Below, piece after piece: positions 21,001 to 31,557 of a stretch of 64,000 nt of DNA. The translations under genes were made by a program, and so were the position numbers. The stretch spans positions 1,718,501 through 1,782,500 of the forward strand of contig CM044312.1 in NCBI GenBank assembly GCA_024291935.2, in the 5' to 3' direction. The first letter of the stretch is position 1, and each line of letters opens with the position of its first letter. The DNA is from Okapia johnstoni (taxonomy: Eukaryota; Chordata; Mammalia; Artiodactyla; Giraffidae). The notes beneath the pieces were generated by a model that worked only from the letters and a program-made list of their open reading frames with translations, searched no databases and was not told the origin of the DNA.

Positions 21001-21669
21001 GCAGGATTTACACTGCTTGTGCTGGCAGGGTGTGTGACGGCCTTTACCCTTGGGTGGGCTGAGCTGCCGCGAGGCTGGGCTGGGAGGCTCTCGTCTGCCC
21101 CTCTCCCCGCGTTGGTCACCAGGGTCCCCCCCTCTGCCCGGCCCTGCCTCCAGGCCCGATTTCTTCGCATTTGGCTGCACTTCTGTCACTGTGCCCTGGG
21201 GTCTCTTTCTGGCTTAGTGCTACCTGCCCTCAGTGTCACACCAGCGAACCTCTGGAGGAAGAGACTGGTGTGCTGTGGGTCAGTCTTGTCCTTGCCCTCA
21301 CTGGTGTCCTGGCCTCTCACATCTCCAGCTCCCACCGCTCCGTCCTTGGTGGGTTCTCTGCCTCTTCGCTGTGGTCTTGCATGGGCTCTTTGTCTAGGTC
21401 CAGAACCTTTCTGGTACCGGAACTGGCCGGCACCTTGGTGGGAGAAGCTGCCGACGTCAGCTCAGCTCTGCTGTGGTCTCCCCGCTCCACGATCCTGTCC
21501 CCTAAGTCCTGGATCCCTCAGAGGCACTCCAGTGCTTCCAGGCAGGCTTTCTGCTTCTCCCAGATTCTGGTTTGTTCTTGGTGAGAACACTGGTTGGCTG
21601 TAAGCTCTCTCATCATAGCTGGGAGGGAAGCCTGCCATAGGTTTTGTCTTTTTCTGGGGGAGAGGGGGG
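21001..21669. other. GC-rich stretch, possibly further old L1
   Basis: A 225-codon forward open frame spans 20926-21603 but begins within antisense L1 sequence and shows no domain; it is rich in Leu, Ser and Pro as GC-rich shadows are. I see no exon. Confidence 0.4.
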
Positions 21670-21950
21670 TGTCAAGTTAAGGAAGTTCCTTTCTATTTCT
21701 ACACGGTTTAAACACATGAGTGATTGTTAACTTTATAAGATGGTTTTTCTGAATCCCTCGAGGTGACCCCATGGCCTTTCTTCCCTAATTGGTTGGGTTA
21801 ATTGGGAGATGCCCTGACTAGATATTCTGATGCTGATCCATTTTACATTCTTGAGCTAAATGCTACTCTGCCATGATAGCTTATCTTTGTACACTGCTGA
21901 TTGGCTACTGTTTTATTTGGGATTTTTGCATTTATGATCGAAAGGAGGGA
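21670..21950 (-). mobile_element. Old L1 ORF2 fragment, antisense
   Basis: Resembles the reverse complement of the L1 reverse transcriptase region. 'aggaagttcctttctatttc' (21681) is followed by 'ataagatggtttttctgaatc' near 21736, 'attctgatgctgatccatttta' type near 21825, and 'tttgggatttttgcatttatg' near 21916. The matches are spaced as expected but diverged. Confidence 0.55.
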
Positions 21951-24900
21951 TGGGGTCGGCTGGTCTCTGGCGCCGTCATTAGTGTTCTGTAGGCCTTGTT
22001 GCATGGATCAGGCGCCCTGTGTCCACTCTGCTCCATGGGACCCTTGCTGCTGGGTCATCTCAGGGGTGCTGGCAGTCAGCTGGCCGGGCCGCCCCTGAAC
22101 CCGGCCCCCAGGGAGCCCGTGGCTCCCTCTCAGCTTTGTGTCCGTGTGTCGTGCTGCTTCATAGAGCCGTGCAGCCAGCTTTGAGCTGGAGTCTGTCTGC
22201 TTTCCTGCTTGATAGATTTTATCCGTGGTGTTAATTGTCAGGGCTGAAAGGGTTCCTGGAAAACTGACCCTCTTACAAGTCCTCCCCTGGTATCTGTTTC
22301 CTGTTTTCAGGTTTTGTTTGGAAGCACTGGAAACACAGAGGGAGTTTTAGACTGAGATAGGGGACACTCGGACACCGTCCTGAGGGCCCTGAATGTAGAT
22401 TGAAGGCTCTGCCACGTCTCTCCTCAGTACCTGAGTGTGTGCCTCCACGCGGGGCGCTGGGGCTTTGGAGCCAGCCCGCCCCGGAGGATGAAAGGTGTCC
22501 CTCCCCGGCGGCCCTGCCCCGCTTGTCTGTCGTCTGTGACTGCTCCTCGCTGCGCGGGATGGCAGTTACAGCAAGGGCACGTGCCCGGGTCACAGCGGAG
22601 TCCACGCTCCGCGCCTCCCGCCCCCGTCCATCCGGTTAACCACAGATCAGCGCTGCCATTCTCAGCCCCCGTCCCCGGGGACAGTGTGTGTTTTATTTGT
22701 TCCTCCTCAGCTGACACTTAAATGTCTTAAATTGTTAAAAGGCCACAATAATGCATTTTCTCAGGCCTATCCTCTGACATTAGTAGACCCTTCAAATCCA
22801 CTTGTGAAATGTTTTGGTTATGCAACAAGTGAGCGTCTAGTTCGCAAAGATATGCATAGATAAAATGCCACAGCTTTGGGAAAGAAAAGGCTCCTTTCAG
22901 CAAACTGAAAATAATCTTACATCCAGATTATTGACTAAACTCTTCACAAATTTCTCACACGTATGTTCTTATTCCTAAGTTCTTTACAAAAAGGAAGTTC
23001 TTAATTTTTTGATTCAGATTACAAATCCATTTTGCTGTTCATTTCTGTTTTGAGTATGTGTTTCGGAAGCATAGTTGCACGAAACTCACATCAACGCGCT
23101 GTGTGTTTTCCAGGATTCTGTGTAGTGAGAAGTGGTGTCCACTCGCCACACAGGTGCCCACATCACCTGGGCAGTGAGTGTGCGTGGACCTGAGTTCAGG
23201 GTGCTGAGGGCTTGTTGCACCAGGTCTGTGGTCCTGGCCTCACACCCCGTCTTCTTCAGAGGTGTTCACCACAGGTACTTAGTAAGTTAGGTGAGTGGAT
23301 TCCAGCACCTGGGTTGGAGCATTGGCTGTCAGGAAAATCAGAAACGTGGACTGAAATCCCTGTGTTTGATTCACTTTTCCTGGCGTGCATTGGCATGATG
23401 CTGGCGTTCCCGCCCGTGTCTTCACTTCTCTGTCCAGCACATGGCTCTTCACGTGACTCTACAGACCTCCCACTGATGGAGATTTGCCTCCCTGCCCCTC
23501 AGTTGTGGGCTCAGACATATGGCAGGTGCAGTGGCGCCGTGAACCACTGCACTTGGAGACCCTACCCTGAGGTATCCTTGCTTGGGGGGATTGCGCAGGA
23601 CGCCTGCCGTTCCCCGGAAGAGCTGAGCCGCTCAGCTGGACCTAGCCTGCATCAGCTGACCCCTCGCTGACCTTCAGATGTGCGAGACAGCTGTATGCTT
23701 GTTTTGTGCTCCTGAAGCTCCTGGGTATTCCTTACGCAGCATCGTGGTGCCTGTAGGTAACTGTTACGGTCGTCAGAGGTGGAGGAGGGTTGGAGTCTCT
23801 GTCTGAACTCCAGGGGATACCAAGCGTTATATTTAACAATGATGTGTGCTTTCTGTGTTCTTTAGACAGTGTTTGTAATAAACATAATCCAAGAGCCATG
23901 GACACGATACTGTTCCTGCCGTTGACTTCAGACGACAGACTCGCAGGATGAGTCAGTAACAGGCAGAGCTGGGCTGGGAGCGCCGGCCTCTCAGCTTTGC
24001 GTCTGATGCTCTTTCTTTGGCATCTAGGCTTTCTTCAGTGATGAAAAAGGCTGTAAGAGCCCCGTTTGCCTGCTGTGTATGCAGGGTGAGAAGTTACCGC
24101 TGTGGTTTGCTCGCAGACCAAGGGGCTTGCCAGACTCTGGAGCGGTCAGTGCTTGGTTTGTACAGCATGGGCCTGTGCTGATTCATCAGGCCCCAGTTTT
24201 AACTGGGAAACAGCGGGGCTGCTGGTAACTCCTGTGCTCACAGACACAAGATGTCACTATTGTGCTTACCGAGCAGATCACATTCTTGTTGCAATTTTAA
24301 TGCTTTTAAATGGTCTGCCTTTTTAGCCCAGAGTGAACTAATCAGACAGCCTGCGCTGGGGCATAAATCATAGCATATTCCTGGGGAACCTCAGCTGAAA
24401 TAAATCAAGGAATATTTTCTTCAATCAGCTCTTCAATCATTCTTTTTAGTCACATAGAAAATACGGTCTGTGCTGTATTTACAGTTTGATGGTAAGGAGA
24501 TGTTTAACATCAGTGTAGGAGATTAAAAATGACAAGTTATATGGTGAAGAGTGTGAAAAGGTGTTTACACTGACATGTAATATCTAGGTTGATCTACAGC
24601 TCAATAATAGATACCATAAATCTAAGCGCAGGCCCCCGAGACCCTGCGCTAGGTGAGTTACCGTGGCGGGTCGCTGCGTCTGAGCGGCCCGGGTCCCGCG
24701 TGGGAAGCTGGGGCTGCTGAGCAGACTCCCATCAGGAGGGCTGGGGGCCACACGGCTCTCCTGGTCTGGGGTGGGCCTCCAGCGCGCTCATGCGTCTCCC
24801 CTCCCTCCAGACTCAGGGTTCCTGATCTTTGGGTTGACACGTGTGTGTCTGATACCCATTCACCTGTTCGGTTTTTACTTAAAAACAAAATCTAACCCAA

Positions 24901-25190
24901 GAGAATAGTGTTTGTATTCCACCTCTGGCCCCAAACATATTCCAGTTCTTGCAAGAGATGACAAATGTTCTTGGATTTTATTTTTAAAAAATGACACATT
25001 TATATATTTTGTAAAAGGCAAACACTTGACAGACTATTAAAATTATGTGTAAAGTAAGAACTGAGTTCACTCTGAGTGAAAGCCTGAAGTTTCCTCTTAC
25101 AAATTTTATGCTTTGCCTTGTAGAGACGGTCCTTTCCCTGTTTCTCTTCCAAACAGAAAACCTGTGGAAAAGAATCAGCATTCATTTGTA
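21951..25190. other. Long unique stretch containing a CpG-rich patch
   Basis: About 3.2 kb without recognised transposons. CpG-dense at 22440-22690 and, over a shorter span, at 24630-24720. AT-rich at 22730-23090 and 24350-24640. Open frames such as 23212-23670 (152 codons) have no recognisable family features. Confidence 0.45.
22440..22690. promoter_or_regulatory. CpG-island-like segment
   Basis: Roughly 20 CpGs within about 200 bp by hand count, at about 65-70% GC, outside any recognised repeat. That would satisfy the usual island thresholds. No TATA box, exon or splice arrangement can be defended nearby, so it could be an orphan CpG island, a first exon or merely GC-rich unique DNA. Confidence 0.4.
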
Positions 25191-25223
25191 CACACGCGCA
25201 CACACACACACGTGTGTGTGCGC
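25191..25223. repeat. Alternating purine-pyrimidine (CA)/(TG) palindrome
   Basis: An alternating CA/CG/TG run of about 33 bp contains the perfect 18-bp palindrome CACACACACGTGTGTGTG at 25203-25220, centred on an E-box CACGTG. It is prone to Z-DNA or cruciform formation. Confidence 0.85.
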
Positions 25224-25414
25224 TGATCATGTTCTCTGGCCTTCTGCTGGGTTACAGATTGATGGTTTTCAAACTGGGCTGGGTCACGGGCTTGCACAGT
25301 CTCTTTACACTCTTCTGTGCTCAGTTGAACTTAATGCCCATAACAAGCGTTCATGGGATAATGACCAGGTTAGAAATGGAATCCCTGGCTATCGATAGTG
25401 GTCTGGTAATGTTG

Positions 25415-25560
25415 TCTATATTTAGTAAGTATTTATTGAATACCTATCATAGTTACAGCAAAATGACAGCTGCTGTGTAGACTATGAAAGAAGTACAAGC
25501 CATGACTACTGTTCCAAGATATTAATCTGTCTGGAAAGGCGATAGAGAAATATAGTGCTA
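25415..25560 (+). mobile_element. Possible L2 LINE remnant
   Basis: 'agtaagtatttattgaatacc' at about 25423 followed by 'agaagtacaagccatgac' (25489) resembles the L2 3'-end motif pair of 'tttattgagcacctac' and a later 'acaagacatggtccctgcc'. Weak match. Confidence 0.35.
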
Positions 25561-26716
25561 ATTAAATCATAATCAACCAAACTGACGTAACCCCACGTAC
25601 AAAATAAAGATATTTGGCCATAGGAAATTAAAGGCTTTTAAAAAAGAAAGGAGTTTGACTAATAGCATGCTGTAATTTAAAAAAAAACCCTCAATTTCAA
25701 AATAATATATAATGTAAGGATTTCTGGGGGCAGGGTAATTAAATATTTTCATAGCATAATATTTGTATCCATTCCAAACTCTCCTTTACCTCCAATTCCC
25801 CCCACTGCCTCCCCCGCCCCCAGTTTTTTAAAGGTGACTGTCATCCCAGGGGCTGATGTTTGCATGCGTCTCTCTGGGCCACTTTCGCCGCCGGGGAGAG
25901 TGGGGTTGGCCACCACCTCAGAGGGAAGCCCCGTCCACACCTCAGGCTTTCTGTTTGCCGTGGCTGTTGGGTGAAGCCTCTCGCATCCTCAGTGAACAGG
26001 GATGTGTCCAGAGTTGTCTCATGATTGCTCGATCCTCTTCTCATCGTCTCATGTCTCAGGACTTTTCTTAGGTCTGGGAGTGGCAGGCTGGTCCTCACTG
26101 TCTTGTCCTGTTACATCTGTGTTGTATCAGCATTGCTCATCAAGATTTCTGAACCATTTGTGGTATCATTGCCAATTCCTTGCATATCTTTTAACAGTAT
26201 AACATTGGAGGAGATCTGCTAAAAATATGAAAACATGAATGTTTGATAGTTTCATTCTTATTTCATGCTATTCTGAAAATCCTAGGAATCGCAAAAATGA
26301 CTTGGTAAGAATAAAATTTAAAAAGAGAGTACGAAAACCAGTCATTATGTTCGAACTGAAAACTCCAAAAGGAATAAGTTGAAAACAACTGGACTTGATT
26401 GTAAAGTTGCTGGGCACACAACAAAAACACGAATGTCAAGGTTATCACTACGTACAGGGGTGGGGTGTGGATAATACAGTGCAAAGCGAATTCTGCTCGT
26501 GGCAACAGACTTGTGGATAACGTATAGCAGCGCTGCTGGACAGGCTTGTCATTTCCTGACCTGCTTGGGGCACCTGTGGAGGCCTGGTCCCCTGCTCTGC
26601 ACACAGCCATCTTGCTTGTTGCATCTCACTGCCTCTCTCAGCTCATCACACCACCTTGGACGCCAGAAGTGATATTGGTCCAGGAGTGAAACTGCTAATC
26701 TGAGTTAGCCATTGAC
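25561..26716. other. Unassigned unique sequence
   Basis: AT-rich at the left, GC-richer near 25790-26000, otherwise mixed. Nothing recognised. Confidence 0.45.
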
Positions 26717-26730
26717 TAGCCAATAACACA

Positions 26731-27050
26731 GGCTTCCCTCATAGCTCAGTTGATAAAGAATCCTCCTGCAATGCAGGAGACCCTAGTTCGAATCCTGGGT
26801 TGGGAAGATCCCCTGGAGAACGGATAGGCTACCCACTCTAGTATCCTTGGGTTTCCCTGGTAGCTCAGCTGGTAAAGAATCCACCTGCAGTGTGGGAGAC
26901 CTGGGTTCGATCCTTGGGTTGGGAAGATCCCCTGGAGAAAGGAAAGGCTACCCAGTCCAGTATTCTGGCCTGGAGAATTCCATGGACTGTATAGTGGGGT
27001 CCATGGGATTGCCAAGAGTCGGCCACAACTGAGCGACTTTCACTTTCACT
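26731..27050 (+). mobile_element. Bov-tA SINE with duplicated tRNA-like head, 14-bp target-site duplication
   Basis: Forward Bov-tA of about 320 bp with two successive heads: 'gcttccctcatagctcagttg' at 26732 and 'gtttccctggtagctcagctgg' type at 26851. Each has a B-box-like sequence (agttcgaatcc near 26787, ggttcgatcc near 26905), then one Bov-A body. Flanked by TAGCCAATAACACA at 26717-26730 and 27051-27064, a perfect duplication. It is among the best-preserved SINEs here, with possible Pol III internal promoter boxes. Confidence 0.95.
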
Positions 27051-27064
27051 TAGCCAATAACACA

Positions 27065-27884
27065 CCAGATTTTCTCTCTTACGAATTTGAACTAAGAGAC
27101 ACAGAGGCTTCTTTGGTGGAAGGAAGCAGAGGTAAAAATTCATGAAGAGTTAGGGGTGGAATCGGGCCATGAAAAACCCAAGCCATGTGCTGACTAAGAT
27201 GAGGGAGAAACAGAAGCTGTGAGGAAGCAGAGAACTGGTCTGAAGAGAGAAGCCCAAGAATGCATCAGACTCGCGCCCAGCAGCGAGGAGGAACCAGTGG
27301 CCCCGGAGACGGAGGTGGGAGAGCCTGGGCTCCCGGAGGCCCCGTTTCAGCCCGTGTGGGGTGTGTGGTATCGTCTGTCTGGGAATCCCACTGGAGGCAG
27401 TCTAACAGTAACAGCTCTTGTTTCCCTTCTTGGCTTGAGTGGTAATTCCTTGTATTGAAGCCAGTGATTCCTGCCTGAAAGAATGATATTCTGATGAAAA
27501 GTGTAGAAACTGTTAGAAGGAAATTATCATTTATTTTATTGAGAAATAGGAAGAAATAAAGAAGCATTCCACGTTGATGCATAGGAAAACTGAATACTAT
27601 GGAGATGTCAGTTTTTCCACAGTTATTTGTTGGGGATAAAAATTCAATAAAAAATTGGATAGAAATCCCTCTTTACTTTTTTGAGTTGACAAAATTATTT
27701 TAAAGTTAATCTGACAGAATAAAACTAATAAGCATTAATACTAATAAAAACAATGAATATTTATTTAGTGACCCTCCCTTTGTCCGATTTTTTTGAATTA
27801 CTTTCCATGAATTTGGAAGAGAATCTCACTGAAGCAGAGAACAGGCTAAAAATTGATGAGTGTCTTCTTTTGCTGTTTTTGCTT
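27065..27884. other. Unassigned unique sequence
   Basis: GC-richer at 27200-27450, then AT-rich. Nothing recognised. Confidence 0.45.
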
Positions 27885-28440
27885 TTTAATTTTTTTTTTA
27901 AGTATAGTTTGCATATAATATTATGTTAGTTTTAAGCATGTTGCATAGTAATTTGACATTTGCCTACTTTATGAAATGATCACCGTGGTCTAAGTCACAT
28001 GACTGTCTGTCCCTATACAAAATTATTCCAATTTTATCTACCATGTTCTTTATGCTGTATGTTATATCCGTGACTTATTTATTATCTAACTGGAGATTCG
28101 TGCCTCTTAGTCCCCTCTACCTGTTTCACCTTCCTTCCCGGTCCACCTCTCCCTTCCCGTTTGGCAACCACCATTTGCTCTCCAGGGCTTCCCAGGTGGC
28201 ACGACTGGTAAAGAACCCGTCTGCCAGTGCAGGAGACATAAGAGACACAGGTTCGGTCCCTGGGTCAGAAAGATCCCTTGAGAAGGACACGGCAACTGAC
28301 TTCAGTGTTCTTGTCTGGAGAATCCCATGGACAGAGAAGCCTGGTGGGGAACAGTCCATGGGGTCGCGAAGAGTTGGACGTGGCTGAAGTGACTTAGCAT
28401 GCACGCATTTGCTTTTGTATCTTTGAATCTGCTTGAGTTT
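27885..28440 (-). mobile_element. L1 3'-UTR antisense, interrupted by Bov-tA
   Basis: Reverse-complement L1 3'-UTR: 'agtatagtttgcatataatattatg' type near 27901, 'tgaaatgatcaccgtggtctaag' type near 27972, 'ttctttatgctgtatgttatatcc' type near 28045, and 'ggcaaccaccatttgctctcc' at 28163. It resumes at 28406 after a SINE. Confidence 0.8.
28180..28405 (+). mobile_element. Bov-tA SINE nested in L1
   Basis: Forward Bov-tA with head 'gggcttcccaggtggcacg', B-box-like 'aggttcggtccctgg' near 28250 and 3' part 'gggtcgcgaagagttgg' near 28361. Flanked by CATTTGCT at 28172-28179 and 28406-28413. The target is the old antisense L1, so the SINE is younger. Confidence 0.93.
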
Positions 28441-29115
28441 AGTTTAGATGGAAACTGTATATTTCTGGGAATTCATTACTTTCTTCTGGATTGTTCATGT
28501 TATTGGTGCAAATTGTTTGTAATAATCTCTTAGAATCCTTTGTATTTCTGTAATGATGGTTGTAACTTCTCTTTCATTTCTGATTTTATCTATTTGGACC
28601 TTCTGTCTTTTTCTTGATAAGTCTGGCTAAAGGTTTATCAATTTTGTTTATCTTTTCAAAGAACCAACTCTTAGTTTCATTGCTCTTTTCTATTCTTTTT
28701 CTAAGTTTCTGTTTCAGTCTTTATGATTTCTTTCCTTCTACTAACTTTGGGTTTTGTTTGTTCATCTTCTCCTAGTTCCTCTAGGTGTAAGGTTAGTCTA
28801 TTTATTCTAGATTTTTCTGCCCTGACATGGGCTTGTGTCGCTATAAACTTCCCTCTTAGAACTGCTTTGCTGCATCCCATAGATTTTGGGTTGTTGTATT
28901 TTCACTTATCTCCATGTATTTAAAAAAATTTTCTTCTTTGATTTCTTCAGTGATGTATTTGTTTTTTAGCCTCCATGTGTTTGTGGTTTTTGCAGTATTT
29001 TTCTTTTAGTTGATTTCTAGTCTCATAGCGTTGTGGTTGGAAAAGTTGTTTGATACATTTTCTCAAATTTACTGAGACTTGTTTTGTAGAGTAGCATGTG
29101 ATCTATCCTGGAGGA
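28440..29115 (-). mobile_element. L1 ORF2 fragment, antisense
   Basis: Clear reverse complement of the L1 reverse transcriptase region: 'tttcaaagaaccaactcttag' near 28655, 'tgatttctttccttctactaac' type near 28724, 'cctctaggtgtaaggttag' near 28777, 'tgctgcatcccatagattttgg' type near 28869, and 'gatctatcctggaggacattcc' type at 29099. Many changes; no long frame on the sense strand of the element. Together with the 3'-UTR piece to its left it may derive from one rearranged L1, since intermediate ORF2 sequence is missing. Confidence 0.87.
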
Positions 29116-29304
29116 CATTCCCGTGCTGATGAGTGTCTTAAAGGGATAGAGTGGTGCAGAAAGGCTGTACTGATGGAAGCCAGTGTAAGTCATGAAGCCG
29201 TAAATCTTCTCCAGAGACCAAATGGATTTTATAGCCAGGAAGAGTTATGGGCGTCTTTCAATGGAAAATATTTCCATCCAAATGTTGCCTTTTGTTATGA
29301 TCTG

Positions 29305-30225
29305 AATGTTTGTGTCCCCCACAGGTTTATCCATTGAATCCTAACCCCCAAAGTGATGGTGTTTGGAGGTAGAGCCATTGAGAAGTGATTCGGTCATGAG
29401 GGTGGAGCTTCATGAATGAGATTCAGTTCAGTTCAGTCGCTCAGTCGTGTCCGACTCTCTGTGACCCCATGAACCGCAGCACACCAGGCCTCCCTGTCCA
29501 TCACCAACTCCCAGAGTCCACCCAAACCCATGTCCATCGAGTTGGCGATGCCATCCAACCATCTCATCCTCTGTCGTCCCCTTCTCCTCCTGCCCTCAAT
29601 CTTTCCCAGCATCAGGGTCTTTTCCAATGAGTCAGCTCATCGCATCAGGTGGCCAAAGGATTGGAGTTTCAGCTTCAGCATCAGTCCTTCCAATGAACAC
29701 CCAGGACTGATCTCCTTTAGGATGGACTGGTTGGATCTCCTTGCAGTCCACGGGACTCTCGAGAGTCTTCTCCAGCACCACAGTTCAAAAGCATCAATTC
29801 TTTGGCTCTCAGCTTTCTTGATAGTCCAGCTCTCACATCCACACATGACCACTGGAAAAACCATAGCCTTGACTAGACAGACCTTTGTTGGCGAAGTAAT
29901 GTCTCTGCTTTTTAATATGCTGTCTAAGTTGGTCATAACTTTCCTTCCAAGGAGTAAGTGTCTTTTAATTTAATGGCTGCAGTCACCATTAGTGCCCTTA
30001 TTTTAAAAAAAAACCCACAGAGCTCCTTTCCCCTTCCTCCCTACATAAGCACACGGGGAGAAGGACGCTCTATGAACCAGGAAAGGGGTCCTTAGCAGGC
30101 GCTGAATATACTGACACCTTAGTGTTAGATTTCTAGCCTCTAAAACCATGAAAAATAAATTTATGTTCTTTATAAACTGCCCAGCCTATGAGATTTTGTT
30201 ACAACTGCTGTCTTAGACTTTGTCT
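29305..30225 (+). mobile_element. Old mammalian LTR-like repeat split by BovB
   Basis: Left half 29305-29420: 'gatctgaatgtttgtgtccccc' type start, 'gaatcctaacccccaaagtg' near 29335, 'catgagggtggagcttcatg' at 29395. Right half 29976-30225: 'tagtgcccttattttaaaa', 'tgaaccaggaaaggggtcc' near 30073, a polyadenylation-like 'aaaataaatttatg' near 30151, and 'ctgcccagcctatgag' near 30177. Joined, they follow a known mammalian interspersed repeat of the LTR type (MaLR-like). I cannot give the subfamily. A few bases (ATT) are shared at both break points. Confidence 0.6.
29421..29975 (-). mobile_element. BovB LINE 3' end, antisense
   Basis: About 555 bp: begins 'cagttcagttcagtcgctcag' type (29422) and ends 'aatggctgcagtcacca' near 29971. 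The reverse complement encodes the BovB RT C-terminal region, including [14 protein letters not shown] and LWCWRR segments, with an almost continuous frame on the minus strand from 29936 to 29637 and another at 29627-29433. The frame change between them makes it non-functional. It is one of the less diverged BovB pieces here. Confidence 0.94.
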
Positions 30226-30749
30226 AATTTTCAGGTTTTAATTTTGTGGGTAGGATCACATTCTCTTTAGAAAGGGCTTGACCCCTTGGAGCAGAGTAGT
30301 GAGATGTCTGCATTTGGGGTAGACTGAGCGTGTCTCCAAAGACTCCCGAAGCCCTGCTGAACTTCCTGTGAAAGACTTTGAAATTCCAGCGTAAGACACA
30401 CTGGAAGTTTTTCATAATTTGCTATTGAAATGCAAAAAAAAAAAAAAAAAAAACCCTCAGAGAAATAGCACTGACATCTGCTAACACCTCAAGAAGGACT
30501 AGAATGGACAGGGGTGGGAATGTTGGCTTCTGGATGGGGAAGGACAAAGAGACCAAATGGACCTGTTTTACACCCTCCATCTGAAGTGTAGAGGGAGCCT
30601 TAAGCCACTTCTAACTGTGAGAACATTGCCCATGAGAGCTTTAAAAGTAGAGACTTGGCTAACTCAGTCTTGTTTTTTTGAGAAATTAGAAGTCCTCCTG
30701 GATTAATTGCAGTTATCTGTGTAATGCATTTATGAAGTGATGGTGCATT
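30226..30749. other. Unassigned sequence with A20 run
   Basis: Unique-looking sequence containing A20 at 30434-30453. The run could be the tail of an unrecognised retroposed sequence to its left, but I find no supporting duplication. Confidence 0.4.
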
Positions 30750-31557
30750 TGCCCCATTCCTTTTATTTTTTGGCCTTGCCCCTCAGCCTTTAGAATATTA
30801 GTTCTCTGTCTAGGGATCAAAAAAAAAAGCTGGCTTAAAACTCAGCATTCAAACAACTAAGGTCATGTCATCCAGTCCCATCACTTCATGGCAAATAGAA
30901 GGGGAAAAAGTGGAAGCAGTGACAGATTTTATCTTGTTGGGCTCCAAAATCACTGTGGATGGCGACCACAGCCAGGAAATTGAAAGACACTTGCTGCTTG
31001 GAAGAAAAACTATGACAAACCCAGACAGTGTGTTAAAAAGCAAAGACATCACTTTGCAGACAAAGGTTTGTCTAGTCAAAGCTATGGTTTTTCCATAGTA
31101 AAGTATGGATGTGAGGGTTGGACCATAGAGAAGGCTAAGCGCCAAACTGTGGTGTTGCAGAAGACTCTTAAGAGTCTCTTGGACAGCAAGGAGATCCAAC
31201 CAGTCAATCCTAAAGGAAATCAGTCCAGAATATTCATTGGTAGGACTGGTGCTGAAGCTCCAATACTTTGGCCACCTGATGCAAAGAGCTGACTTACTGG
31301 AAAAGACCCTGATGCTGGGAAAGACTGAAGGCAGGAGGAGAAAGGGATGACAGAAGGTAAGATGGCTGGACGGCATCACCGACTCAGTGGACATGAGTTT
31401 GAGCAAACTCCGGGAGGTAGTGAAGGACAGGGAAGCCTGGCACGCTTCAGTCCATGGGTCACAGAGACTGAACAACAGCCACAACAGTAGGGATTGAACC
31501 CGTGCCTCGTGCATTGGAAGCACAAAGTCCTAATCACGGAACCACCAGGGAGGTCCC
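30750..31557 (-). mobile_element. CHR-type SINE split by BovB
   Basis: Reverse CHR SINE in two halves. 30750-30817 has 'ttttattttttggccttgcc' type T-rich tail complement and 'ttagttctctgtctagggat'. 31488-31557 resumes at 'tagggattgaacccgtgcc' and ends with the head complement 'ccaccagggaggtccc' near 31541. TAGGGAT is duplicated at 30811-30817 and 31488-31494, so the two halves were one element before the BovB insertion. Confidence 0.83.
30818..31487 (+). mobile_element. BovB LINE, 5'-truncated, nested in CHR SINE
   Basis: Sense BovB from just after the RT YADD box ('agctggcttaaaactcagc', 30829) to the 3' end ('agactgaacaacagcc', 31465). Recognisable encoded parts are the SGS/ITVDGD segment near 30940-30965 and the basic tail near 31330. 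Stops and small deletions interrupt the frame, for example at 31098. Flanked by TAGGGAT duplications. Confidence 0.93.

Noticed and set aside
20926..21603. 225-codon forward open frame
   Set aside because: Begins in antisense L1 and continues through GC-rich sequence. No domain, no conserved motif, and a second open frame overlaps it.
26860..26920. tRNA gene
   Set aside because: The A/B-box-like sequences belong to the tRNA-derived heads of Bov-tA SINEs. No complete cloverleaf with anticodon arm is present as an independent gene.
29637..29936. Open frame with RT-like C-terminal motifs as a possible host gene
   Set aside because: It is the 3' coding part of a truncated BovB LINE.
29305..30225. 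Complete endogenous retrovirus
   Set aside because: Only a single old LTR-like sequence interrupted by BovB; no gag, pol or env sequence is visible between repeats.
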